Below, in pieces: positions 43,092 through 59,369 of a stretch of 64,000 nt of DNA; position 1 is the stretch's first letter, and every line of letters begins with the position of its first letter. The DNA is from Nemophila menziesii (taxonomy: Eukaryota > Streptophyta > Magnoliopsida > Boraginales > Hydrophyllaceae). The notes under the pieces are model-generated. The model ran no database searches, was not told the origin of the DNA, and saw nothing but the letters and a program-made list of their open reading frames with translations. The DNA is taken from NCBI GenBank assembly GCA_029959085.1, contig JARWIR010000031.1:3410001-3474000 (forward strand), given 5' to 3'. A program made the position numbers and the translations under genes.

Positions 43092-44352
43092 TGGTGGTCC
43101 TTAGTGTGTTCTAAAATAATGCAATAAGTAAAGAGAACCACAACCGCAAGTGTACGGTTGTCCCAAGTAATAATAGTGATAACAGATTCGTTCTCAGGGA
43201 CGGATTGGTTGACCCTAATGCTTATCAAGTAGTGTTTAATTGCACGTAAGAGCAGATAAATGATTTTAAGTTTGTTTGTTGGTTTTCTAAGAAGTGAGAC
43301 AATAATTAAAAAGACTAAATTAATGCAAATTTAAAGCTAGACGCAATTAAAAATAGTTGGACGTAAGATATGAGAAAGTAGTACTCGAGTAATGCTAGGA
43401 TTTCACCTAAATCAAATCATTCCATGCATTGTTTAAGGGACAAATTCGGTAATTACTATTGGTCGGGATTCAATAATCTCCTTACCCCCGTCAGGGTGGA
43501 CTAAGGAGCTCTTCTTTGGTGCTACAAACCCCGTCAGGGTGAATATAGTCCACCTTCGAATGGTTCAAGTCTAATTACCCAATTGGCCGTAAGATTAATC
43601 AAGCCTGTCAAGGTCAAATAATTTATATCTTACTTTCATTAACTAGTTCCGTATCTAGACCCCCCGTCAAGGTGATCCAATTGCCACTAATTGGAATAGC
43701 CTAAGTACTAATCCCTAAAATTGATTCATGACTTCAATAACAGTCAATAGGTGTAAATTATAGAAAAATAACAAATACCCAATTTGAATTAAATTAAAAT
43801 AATCCCAAATTCAATAACATAGAATGAAATAACTCATGGTTTAATCCATTACACGTTCTCAAGTACTGAATGAATTAGCTCATAATTGGAAAAACTAAGA
43901 AAATAAATAAAGATGAATTCATAATTTGTTTTATAGAAAGGAAATTAAGAAACCTAATTAGGATGTTGATTCGGCTGAAAGATAGAGATATAGACAGTCT
44001 CCAGCTCCAAGCTTCTTCTCTTCCTTGCTTCTGCTTCTTTTATTCTTGTCTGACTTTGTAAAAAAAATGAATTGTGTGAAAAATAGAAGTCAAAACCTCT
44101 TTTTATAAGGTGAAAAACGGACTTGGACCTAGCTGATGAGTTAAATGATATATTAAAGGCCCAAGTCCATTATCTAAGCCCAAAATCCCGTAACTGCTGC
44201 ACCACTTCCACTATAACAGCTCTAGCCGATTAGTTACGACTCCGATTGACCTCAAATCACTTTCTAAATTTCTGTAACTCAATAAGGAACATAATCTCTT
44301 CAAAGGTCAGCGGCTAAATCAACTCGTAAGCGCCTCGAAATCAGCAATCTAT
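43092..44352 (-). repeat. Element D 5' LTR, truncated
   Basis: It matches the 3' LTR (30489-32058) from TGGTGGTCC at 43092 through the complement CCCCGTCAGGGT words to AGCAATCTAT at about 44352, then stops abruptly. The U3 end with the outer hairpin is missing (about 310-320 bases). The break lies at CTATTTTAAAATCATATG. Confidence 0.85.
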
Positions 44353-45250
44353 TTTAAAATCATATGTTATTTTAAAAACCATGGTAGTAGGCCTTGTTTC
44401 CCCAGTTTTCAATTTCGCTTACAAAGACTTAGGCATAAGATTGATACTCGCATCGAGAATGCATAACACTCTGCCTGTCCATTCTTCAACAATGTATATA
44501 AGAATATTGAAAAATTAGGGATCCTACACCTTTGATGGAAACTTACTTTGGCAAATTGCACTACACTCATCGAGTAAACCAACCATTTTCCCTTCAATAT
44601 ACTTTCATTTGTTGGAAGGCATATCTTTCATGAACTTCAACAAACGGCAAATTGATTTGTAACTTTTGAACCATGTCAACAAACTTCTTAAAATAGTTGT
44701 CATGATTCCTATTTTGAACACGTAAATGGAATGGTGGAGGAGATCAATTTTCATTTGCAATTACCTCATTATTCTTTTGTTCCTTCGGTGGCTATTCAAT
44801 ATTCTTATTAACGATTACTGGCTCAATTGTTTTTTCAACCACATCTTTTATCTCTTTTTCTTTGAAGTCAACTCTTGCTCTTTCATAACGGGGAAAGTTG
44901 GGGGAAGTTGCTTCCCAATTCTGTGCGCAATCGTGTTGCAATATTCATTATTCCACATATTTTCGGTATAACTAGGAAGTTTACCTTGCGGTCGCATATT
45001 CAAATGGATAGAAATTTGAGATACCTAAATTTTGAGAAATTTCAATGTCGTTGAATGCTCTTTCATCCTCTCGTTATTGGACATCCATATCTCTTGGTTT
45101 GACTTCAAATTCTCTTGTGTCAATAACATAAATGAACATAATTCTTGTCGTTGAACATTAGAGGTACCTTCTTATGAATGTGATGGAGTGCCTTTTGGGA
45201 AAGTCTTTCATTGTAACAGATTTTGAGAAGTATGCTTAAATCTTGCTAGT
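44353..45250 (-). pseudogene. Remnant F: old Athila-like gag-protease, minus strand
   Basis: The minus-strand reading gives PQGKLPSYTENMWNNEYCN and KQLPPTFPVMKEQELTSKKK, aligning with PQGKLPSDTENPRQHEDCK and KNLPPPPFPVMKEKEVPRK of element A. Further on, the conserved segment before the protease (ECSAICQSKLP-like) and a degraded LCD-GASI region appear at about 44440-44580. Many stops and frameshifts occur. It is far older than A-E. Confidence 0.65.
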
Positions 45251-46328
45251 AATTCCCAATGTTAACTATTTAAATATTTACAGATATAAGGGCAAATTTG
45301 TCTTTTCTCACTAGTCGGGATTCAAAGCTCCTCCCAAATCCCTCCCAGATAGATCGGAAGCTATCCTATAATAATAGAGACCTCATCCGAGTGATCCTAC
45401 AAATTATTTTAAAAGCTAGTTGATTAAACACTATTGACTACTTCCTGGTTCAGTAACACACATCAAGTGGTTATATGTTAATTTTATAATCCAACCTCCC
45501 TTTCGAGAGATATTCAATATTACTAACACTATTGATACTTTATCATGGCACACATAGAAGTAATCTTAAACATATAATAAATGTAAAATAACGCAATTCA
45601 TTAAAATATAAATATCCTAAAATAAATTAAACATAAAAATATTCAACAATAAATCATATTCTTAGTAATCCTCAAGAAAAACGGGTTTAGTTTATAATGT
45701 AACACTGAAAAATAATGATAAATAATGTGATAAACATGTCTATAATGTGAAATGGAAAAAAAATTAACATAATACTTGAATGGGAATGGACATGGTATGC
45801 TAAAGAATGGTCAAATTGGGTAGAAACCCTTCTCTTATTCTTCTTCTCTTTGCTCCAGACATGTATCTTTCTTCTCTGGTTAATATTTCAAGTGTTCTTA
45901 ATAATGAGCTTTTAAAATAAATATATAGTAGGCTAAAACGTTTAGGGTCAAATGGACTCACTTGGTTGGGTTAAAAATAGCCTAGTCCATTTTTAACTAG
46001 TGTTGGACACGAGTTACAGTGGAAATAAGTTCCATAACTTATTCATCTTAACTCCAAATTAACGTATGTCACTTCTCACACGTCACTAAATTCAAGCTAT
46101 ATCCATATCAAAAGAAAATTTGTTGAAACTCTGACCAATAAATCGTGGTGACTGAACCAAGTAACATCAAGGAATCGCCAATAAATGCTCTAACTTCTCT
46201 AAAATAATTTTTAGCTCTTTCGAGGCCTTGGTATGGGTTTGGACTTGACTTCTTGACTTCTTGAATTCCCTTAATAATATTGGTGTCTCATCTCAAACAT
46301 TTATCTAAAAGATATACACTTGACACAA
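45251..46328 (-). repeat. Remnant F: decayed LTR
   Basis: GATATAAGGGCAAATTTGTC followed by CTAGTCGGGATTCAAAGCTC matches the order GGGACAAATT...GGTCGGGATTCAATAATCTCC seen in the element D LTR, with degenerate CTCCC words where the CCCCGTCAGGG repeats stand. At 45830-45900 a CTTCTTCTCTTTGCTCCAG stretch parallels the purine-rich transcript start region of the other LTRs (minus strand). Boundaries are uncertain. Confidence 0.45.
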
Positions 46329-46338
46329 GATTAATGCA

Positions 46339-46457
46339 ACTAGTTGGGATTAGCTCACTTGCTAGGGCCTTGGTCATCCAATCTAGTGGTGCAGGTTCGA
46401 ACCGAGTCGATGACTCCGTGTCCAAAGTGGTTGTCCTATGTAACAAAAAACACACAT
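46339..46457 (+). mobile_element. tRNA-derived SINE with perfect 10-bp target-site duplication
   Basis: A pol III box A-like TTAGCTCACTTGCTAGGG (about 46350-46367) and a perfect box B GGTTCGAACC (46394-46403) are spaced as in a tRNA. The 3' tail contains AACAAAAAACACACA. GATTAATGCA flanks the element exactly on both sides (46329-46338 and 46458-46467). The length is about 119 bp. The tRNA fold beyond the boxes is not obvious, so this is a SINE and not a functional tRNA gene. Confidence 0.75.
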
Positions 46458-46659
46458 GATTAATGCACAAAATCTATTTAAATAATAACGTGACCAAAAT
46501 AAGATAGAAAATCAAGATATGACAAATATTAGGGAATAATCCCTTAGTTAGGTTTAATAAAACCCAAAAACGGTATCTCATGGTAATATTATTATTTCAC
46601 AGAAGACGAGATATTAGAGTCTCACATCTTCCAAGTACCTAAGAGTTGCACAATTAAAA

Positions 46660-50980
<4,321 letters not shown>

Positions 50981-52879
50981 TGATTGTTTTAATTAATTAA
51001 AAGAAAAATTACTTTTTAAAGTAAAACAAATACATCCTTTCTAACTACACTGTTCTAAAATCATCAAATGTTTATAAGTAAAGGCTTCCAATATAGGGAG
51101 GTATCTGTAGAACATAATGAATTGTCATAAATTATTAAAATTAGAGATTTAACTAACAAAATTATTCACCAAAATCTATTATAGGGCATTGTCCCGACTT
51201 TTCTACTCTATCGATAAATAATGTATCCACCATAATATTGGATTTGTGTATAAATATAATATACAAGAGCGTAATAAAACATATTTTTATATTTACCCAA
51301 CCAAAAAAACATAGATTTAGTCTAATATATCCACAAAATTGTAAAAGTAAAGAGATTTGGTTGAAATAAAAACAAATTTCAATTACAAAAATTGATTACC
51401 TTAATTAGGATACTCAATGAATGGTTTATACTTTTATGATGTTGCAGAGTTGATCTCAATTTTGGAGAAGTTTATGGTTTGTCTACTTAAGTTATTTGAT
51501 TAAAAAAAGAAAACCAGGTTATCAGAAATTTATTCAATTATATTTTTTTATTTAGAATTTATATGGAACATTTGAGTATAGGGCTCACAAGTTTACAAAA
51601 AAAATAGTGGTTCAACCTAATAAATCAAAATTATATTATTTTTTTAAATATATAATGCCTCTTTTGTGAGTGTATCTCATTTGTATCTCTCAATTGTGTC
51701 TCATTTGTAGAGATTTATTCAAATAAAAAGTTTACTCTCTTTTCTCTTCTCCTATTTTTCCTTACATTTTGATCCACAAGGTTTTTGCATTCACTAGTTT
51801 AAATAATTTTAAGTTGAATCTATATAGTTGTGTGTATTATATATTCTTACCAAAGTTCAATTTATATTGTTTAAATATTATATGTGTTGTAGATGATTTT
51901 ATATTTATTTTTATTTTTACTTTAATTGCAATATATCTACGAATATCAACTGTAATTTTTTTTCGAATTTCATAATAAGGCGGGTACTTATTTGAAACGG
52001 TTGTTAGTGTTTCTTAACCTTTGTTATCTTCTTTTTATTTAATTTTGTTTTTGAAATAAATTCTTGTTGTGTTTTATATATATAAATCTGAACAAAATTT
52101 CAAAAATAAATTAACATAAAAATAAAAAATAAAGAACAATTTTAAATAAGAAATATATAAATTTTTCTTTACGAATTTCAAACTGGATTTGATATGTTCA
52201 GGGTATTTCAGCCACGTACCCGTGTATTACGGTTGTTGGAATGAATCTCCATGATGCAATGACAAAGTTGTTTAGAAGAGTAAACACATAAATGTCAACG
52301 AATCTAATAAAGTCGCTTCTTGCCTATCTCTCTCTAATGTTAAATGAATTCATAACCATTAAATGGTAGTTATGATTATATGGATTTGATAAATTCATCG
52401 ACGATAGACTTAAAGATGAGTTAGATTCTTAACTGAATTCATAGACAAGTGGGGTGTTTCCTATTGAGAAAGGAATTAATGAACTAATTATGGTTGACTC
52501 TTTACACTAAATGATTTCATAGCCCAATGAGGCAAGTATGCCCATCTTTGTTTTCATTTCTAAAGCGGGAAAGAATTTTTTTAATAGTTTAAAATTTATG
52601 AATGCGTTTAAGATAACGATTCCTATGTTTGTAATTTTTCATATATACCATATATGTGAGATTTAGTTAAGTGTGGAACAAATCGTTTTTTAACGAATAA
52701 ATACAACAATGTGTTATAATATATGGTTAGAAATACGAATATGGATGAGTTGTAGAAGGAAAAATGATTCCAAGGTGCAAGTTAAGATGAAAACCTTTGA
52801 TCATAGAGAAGATTACGGTGATGACATCTTTATTTCGGTAATGGCAATATGAAAAACATTCAAATAATGAAAGAAAGAA
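50981..52879. other. AT-rich interval between repeat copies, nothing recognised
   Basis: I see no coding sequence, RNA gene or transposon signature. There are several long T and A runs (51541-51560, 51638-51650, 51958-51966). The frame at 51769-51975 is AT-driven hydrophobic filler. Confidence 0.3.
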
Positions 52880-54094
52880 GTGTTAAAAAGAATATTGAGC
52901 ATTTAGTAAAATTACACTGAGTGTCCACGACAATTACATATACACTACTACCGGCACCACTATCAACTACTCGGTGTTTGACCACCTAAGTCACCAAAAT
53001 AAACTATAGTTGGCCACAATAAACATGTTCAGAATGAGAAACTGAGCATGTTTCTAAAAGTGACTATCTTCATTTTCCTATATTGAGCACTTTCGGACAA
53101 CCAACGCCTAGTGACAACACGAAAAAAATCTTCAACACTCGACAAATTTTATGTGCTTAGTAAAAGACAGTGAAACCTTAAAAAGTTACACTAGCCTATA
53201 AGATTAACAAAATAAAGCTTTGTTGTCTTTTAATTGATGGAAGAACCTAAGGGATAACCAACACTTGTGACAGTATTAAGCATATTTTTAACACCAAACA
53301 TAATTTATATGGCTTGTATACGACACTAATAGTCTAAGAAATTGCATTGACCTCTAAGAAGAACAAAATAAATCTTAGTGTTCTTTTAGTTTTGGAATTA
53401 GGGAGGTGATGGTCCGAGTGGTGGTGAAAGGTTCAAGACCCCTTGGGTCAGAAGAAAATTAATAAAAACCTTAAATGCCTTATAATTATTAGAAGTTACA
53501 AAAATATCTATTACCACATGGTAAAAAAATGAACTAAACTTAAATTGGAAGTAACAATGATAAACAATAGACATCAAGAACCATTCAAGAAATCACTGAA
53601 GTTTGAGGATCAATCTGGTTATTATAATTTTCTTTATAACTCTCAAATTTGATTAATAAAATTTATCTTTCTTCTGAGAATACATTACATCAAGTAGAAT
53701 ACATCCATCCTTTTCCCTTGGCTCTTTATAGAAAATTTAATTAATAATATGCAAACGATTGAAGATTTACCCAACATATGATAACAACTAACAACAACTC
53801 ATGGAAACTTTTTCTAAAATACATTCAAAGACTTAGTGCTATAACAAATGTATTTCCTTGCACCAAGATAATTTTCAACTTTTAGCCCAGTTTAAATGTT
53901 GGTGAATACAAGATTGATTGATAGTTAAATGACTTCATTCTCTTCAATATGGGGAGAATATCAAAACAACCATATAATGGTGTTATCGAAGCTGCATATT
54001 TAGTATTGGCACACCTAGAACTATATTCCCTCAGAAGCTCACAATCGTTGGAGGGAAAACATCCTAAAACATCATTTGAGGCATATAAATTATT

Positions 54095-54127
<33 letters not shown>

Positions 54128-56300
54128 CATATATTATGTTTCATCTAGAAATTAGCAATTCAATGAACTTAATCAACTTTATATGACAAGGATGGCGCTT
54201 AATTTCCCATTATTTCAAAAAATGCAAGTAATATTGTATATAATAATTTGGTTCAGACTCACTTCAAGTAGCATAGAGGCTTTCACATAAAGGACTCTGT
54301 TATAATCTGAAGGGATTTTCATATTCTTAATATACTTGTTTTCTTTGGGAGTATCATTTTCCATAAAGGACCATTTATCTCCATTAGTTAAACTGTTGAT
54401 AACATCATTGGAGGACCTTAATAGACAACAAAATACATGACCCTAAAATAGTGCATACATAACACTAATAATGAACATCTTTGAATAATTTTTTAGACAT
54501 TAAACCACTCACAAGTTTTACATGCTTAGTAGAAAGAAAATATACGTTTAGTTTTTCAATAATTAGAAATAAGTCGTTGTTATCAGATCACAAATGAGTA
54601 TCAAAGTCTATTACAATAAAGAAACAACTAGAATATAGTAGAAAATCCGGGACATAATAAAACCTCCACTAATTATTATTCAATTATAAACATCCATATA
54701 CTTTTAAATGAATTGGTAACTTATCAATTATCCTCCCACCTATTCATTTAAATTGACTAGTGTTTAGTTGAAATCAATTTGTTGTCCATGATTAAGATGA
54801 AATACTACATATTACGTTACCATTAATTCCAACATCAGTCCATATGTTATCTAGAATAGAGAATATACATCACTTATAATCTATCTATTCTTCACAAAAT
54901 TTTTGAGAATATTATGTTACAAAAAAAATTCCTATATAGAAACCCCCACAAAGTACAAGGACATACCATAATTACCAAGTTCCCTCTTATAAAAGAAATA
55001 TATGTCATTATTATCCAAAACTTCAAAAGGAATAATCAAAGCAAACCCCAACAATTTATCATACTAAAGGAAAAAAATTCTTAAACTATAATGCATATAG
55101 TTAGTGTATAATTTAGTTACCTATATCACATAACTGTTGTTGTTAAAATTGTAAGATATGGACGACTTTTTGTGTTGAAATACCATGACCACCAATAGTT
55201 TCATATACAATAAATAACTCTATATGAACTAAACACGTATTCTTAAAAATTAAATTAATAATTTTTTTACAAATATAACATGACCTTTTAGTTTATAAAT
55301 GGACACAAATCTATATAAAATAAAGACAAACGATAAATATGAAGAAATTAAAGATGTAGTTTAGACTATGTTTTTTATACTACTTTATCTAAAATCTTCC
55401 TAGACACAACATTTAAGGTCTTCAAACCTTCTCGTTGTATCACACACTATTCCTCTCCTACCAAATAAACACCAAAGGTAAGTTTCACAACTAAAGTTTT
55501 GATGGACTTTGATTTAGTGTTCAAATCTAAACCTCGGATGTTTAGTCTCAAACTAGTATAGTTAAGTAGTAATAATGACAACTATACTTAGGGCCTCAAA
55601 AAATGACTGATTAAATTTTTAGAATACAAGTTCATTAATTAATAAATATTTCACAAATTCAAGTTCATGCTCTATTTTTTTTAAATACAACCTATTTCAA
55701 ACAAGGTTCCAAATATAAATATATATCATAAATATTCACTTCTCATAGTGGAGAATGGTACCTTGTGACAATGCTTGAGCATGACGAATCAATGATAGAA
55801 AAAGAAGCTGGATTTAAATTAGACGTGAATTAGGAGGCAACATCCTATTTTTTTCCACAAAGAATGATATGAAAAAGTTTATATAAAGATTGATATTAAG
55901 ATATTAAAAATTATAATTCTATTTTTAGTATTCTATATAGTTTAGTTGTTAATGAAAAATAAATAAATAATATTTATTAATCAAAAGTACCAACAAATAT
56001 AGTATTATGAAAGAAATAGATTATAAAAGTTGGCTAAGAAAAAAAAACATAATACAGAATTAGATTAAAGAATTATAATTTTTTTTTATTTTAATTTTTT
56101 TATGCCTACCGTAAACATGGCTGTATCCGTCACTTGAAATTGCTCGGAGTGAAACCTTCAGTAATAACAAGCAACATATGGTAAAAAAAACAATGGAAAT
56201 TTTTCATAACACCACAAAGACACAATACAAATAACAAAAATCAACATGATAAATTGTTGCGCTACAAACTTTTATATTGAAAAATTTACAATTTTCACTT
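52880..56300 (+). repeat. Long AT-rich repeat, copy 2
   Basis: It shares with copies 1 and 3 the blocks CTCTAAGAA-AA (53353), AAAATATCTATTACCACATGG (about 53502) and GAATACATCCATCCTT (53697), and with copy 1 the 3' blocks listed there. It is the most diverged copy, lacking most of the 48.1-49.3 kb part. It has an insertion at about 55795-56150 with no match in copy 1. A (CA)n(TA)n tract sits at 54095-54127. Confidence 0.55.
54095..54127. repeat. (AC)n(AT)n microsatellite
   Basis: This is a short ACACACACACAC run followed by ATATATATATAT within repeat copy 2. The matching place in copies 1 and 3 is a plain TATAAATTATTTTATC-like sequence. Confidence 0.9.
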
Positions 56301-58440
56301 CACAACCCATTCATACATGACTACAAAACAACCCAACTATACATTACTGTGTAATAACCCGTTCATACATGTAAGCACATGTAAGCGTATTTTGAATTGA
56401 TATCTGATTTTGTGAATTGCTAATTTTTCTAGTTTTTTTCTATATATTCAATGCATAACAACACATCTAGAACATAACCTCACTCTTTCAGTAACATAAC
56501 CTAGGTTGTTCAATATGTTTTCAAGATAATTTTATTCATCAATTATCGAGCGTTGAAAAATTTGAAAAATCCTCCACAATATTACAACAACCTTAAAATC
56601 TAAAATCAATAGGTCAGGGTTTTTGTTCATTGCTTCAAAAAAAAAAATGATGGTTTTGTCCATGATTCTAGTTTTTTTAGAGAGTAAAAGATTATTTATA
56701 TGTATCGAATGGTCTTGTCCATTTCAACTAGATAAAATGGTTGGTCTTTTTGGGGAAAGACATGTCTATCCAAATCCTTTTGTCCAATAACTATTTTTGT
56801 AGACGCATGACGAATTCGCGAAACAAGCGTGTGGCCAATGAAGGCTACAAATTTCTTTTCCCAATATTATAAGATGTATATGTTCTTTTCGATCCCGAAT
56901 CAACCAACCACATACTTCAAGTGTTGCTCTACATGAGAAGAGAATTCAATTTTTTCTTACTAGAGATACTTGATATATAATTAATTAATTATAAGTGAGT
57001 AATGATTAAGAAAATAATATTTTCATTTGTTATTTTTTATTTGGGAAAATCCCTTAAACTGTGTTGATTTATACCTTTATCAACTTGGTTCTTAAATTTC
57101 AAAAGTAATGTGAAGATTTTTTTACTTTGGTCTTTTCCCACCATTAGTAGTATATTTCATTACTAAATTTAATGTAAACTATTTTTAAGGTATTTTTGAT
57201 ACTTTATTAAATATGTAATTAATATTTAACTTATATATTTTTTTATTTGTTTTAATAGCCCTAATATAATTTTACTTCATCTTTTTCAGGATTCCCCTCT
57301 GACAAAATTTAATTTATTTTTATGGTAGCCTTGTCCCTTACCACACCATCGTCTCAATTTTCAGAGCCAAACCACACCAACAATCTGCATTCATCTCTAT
57401 TTCGCACGACCGCAAAACCACTAGCGAACAATATTTTCTACTCTAATGATTAAAATTGTCATCGACGTCTTTATCGAAAAACCAATTTAATTCAAATAAT
57501 TGTTTGAAAAAAATTTCAATTTGGAGATTTTTAAATTTAGAGCTTAAATGTTTATAAGTGGAAATATTCTATTATGGTGGTGAAGATGATATTCATGAGG
57601 GTGTTGTTTGGTATTGGAGTCGTATGACGTTTGATCATGGATAAATGGAGATGTTGATGATGTATGTTGGCGGAAAATAATGGTGTCGAGGATGGAGTAA
57701 TGTCGATGAAGGTGGACAAGATATAGGATGGTGATGATGATGTTTTTCAGGTTATCGTGTGATTTGTTGGTGATGAATGCATAATGAGAAACATTGATTC
57801 CTATGGACTTGGGTGTAGAAGTGGATGTTATGACGGGTGTTGAAATGGTTTCTGGTATTGTAGTGGTGTTAGTGAGATGAAGTTTGGTGGGTTGTCGGAG
57901 GCGTGGTGAAGGAAATGATGAATACTAAAAGGGGTGATAAATAATATTTAGATATAATTCTGCAAAGGGTCTTGAAGACAACTCGTATAGAGCAACGTAC
58001 TCCTACCCGACCCACTCTTCTTACTAAAGGCTACTAATTATATTTTACACCATAACCTATTTTTTCCACTAACTATTATACAATTAAAAGTATTTTTAGC
58101 CACTATATATATGTATGTATATATATACATACATATATATATATTAAATGAATACCCAAAACCCAAAAAATAATCCCACACCCACTCATTCATTGTATAT
58201 CTATATTTTTTCCCGCTCATTGCCTCCTCTGTCTATTTTCTCTACTCTCTTCAGCAAAAGCTCTTTTTTGTTCAATAAATCTCCTACAAATTCTTCAACA
58301 CTCAAATCTAAAAGCTTTATATTCATGTTTATCCAATATTACCATCATTGATTATATATTTTTCCAAGCTCAATTATTGTGCATCGACATTCCAGTTCAT
58401 GGAAGAAAAACTTTGAGTTCATTAGAAAGACAAGGTGGAA
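56301..58440. other. AT-rich interval between repeat copies, no gene recognised
   Basis: A purine-rich plus-strand stretch with many GATG/GGTG words lies at 57560-57930. A TATATATATGTATGTATATA imperfect palindromic tract is at about 58101-58144, followed by a pyrimidine-rich C/T stretch (58180-58310) that resembles a plant promoter plus leader, but no convincing reading frame follows. Confidence 0.3.
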
Positions 58441-58454
58441 GATTTGTTTTTGTG

Positions 58455-58860
58455 TTAATAATCTTCAATTTTCTGTAATACTCAGTGATTTTGCGTTAGC
58501 ACTTAGTAATTTTGTGTATCATTCATTAATCAATTGTAAATTTGAGATTTTTTAATTCTCAGCTATTTTTATGTTAATATTCAATGATTTTGCGTAATAC
58601 TCAGTGTTTTGTGTTTTATACTAAGTGATTGTGATTCTGTATTAATACTCTGAAAATTTAACTGATACCTAGTGAATTTAAATGATAATCAGTGATTTTA
58701 CTATGTACTTAGTGAATTCAGCATGTTAATCAAAATTACTGAGTATTAATACAAATCACTGAATATTTCAAAATCCCCAAAGTTAATGTTGATTAATGAG
58801 TATTAACGCAAAATCACTAAGTAGTAATGCAAATTCACAGAGTTGAGTGCTAACAAAATT
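58455..58860. repeat. Degenerate short repeats arranged as an inverted pair
   Basis: The words ATACTCAGTGATTTTGCGTTA and variants recur on the plus strand (58478, 58503, 58586, 58615, 58690). From about 58735 the complementary words appear (ACTGAGTATTAATACAAATCACTGA, GAGTATTAACGCAAAATCACTAAG). The unit is about 25-30 bases. The arrangement would allow a foldback, or it may be a decayed satellite-like array. Confidence 0.5.
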
Positions 58861-59369
58861 ATGTACTTGACGAAACATCATAAACTCTAGACTACACAAA
58901 GTTTCTTGAGTCGATATGCGAAGCTTCATAAAGTGAAAGCTACGGATCTTTATGGAGGTTGTCTGAAAGCTTCCGCGAAACTCGAAGCTACATATCTGGT
59001 GGCTACGGAAGATTGAACACGAAAAAGTTTCAAAAAGCTTTGTAAATTGCAATTATACTTGAAACAACAAATAGAAGGGAGGAGAGAGTTATGTAGAGAG
59101 AAAATTGATTGTTTAATAAAAATGTATCTTTTGGATTATATATACCCTAAGGGGTACTTTTGACCCATAATATGACAAAGGATCCTTTAGAGAAAAATAT
59201 ATCCACATATTCCATATTAGATACAAAAATAGCTGTAAGACCCCATAAGAAATTCATCCAAAAATAAAAGGTCTCCGACCCGGGATATTTTTATAAAGTC
59301 TTGTAAAGGAGGGAAGAAGATTTTTTCTAGAGTTGTATATTTAAAGAATGACGTAAATACCATAAATAA
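58861..59369. other. Interval before repeat copy 3, nothing recognised
   Basis: It contains short repeated GAAGCT / GCTACGGA words at 58920-59000 (GAAGCTTCATAAAGTGAAAGC, GAAAGCTTCCGCGAAACTCG). No frame or RNA gene can be supported. Confidence 0.3.

Larger units (their letters stand above)
30489..44352 (-). mobile_element. Element D: Athila-like retrotransposon, minus strand, 5' LTR truncated
   Basis: Read on the minus strand from about 44352 to 30489: truncated 5' LTR, PBS, gag, protease, reverse transcriptase (interrupted by solo LTR E), RNase H, integrase, palindrome array, third ORF, 3' region, polypurine tract, 3' LTR. It is a close relative of element A in opposite orientation. The left flanking five bases are CTTAG (30484-30488). 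The right partner is lost because the 5' LTR breaks off at about 44352, roughly 310-320 bases early. Confidence 0.9.

Noticed and set aside
46339..46457. Functional tRNA gene
   Set aside because: Boxes A and B are present, but the arms do not pair well, there is no anticodon stem I can support, and the flanking TSD shows it is a SINE.
53882..54155. Short frames on both strands around the (AC)n(AT)n tract
   Set aside because: They are produced by the microsatellite and show no protein-like pattern or conservation in copies 1 and 3.
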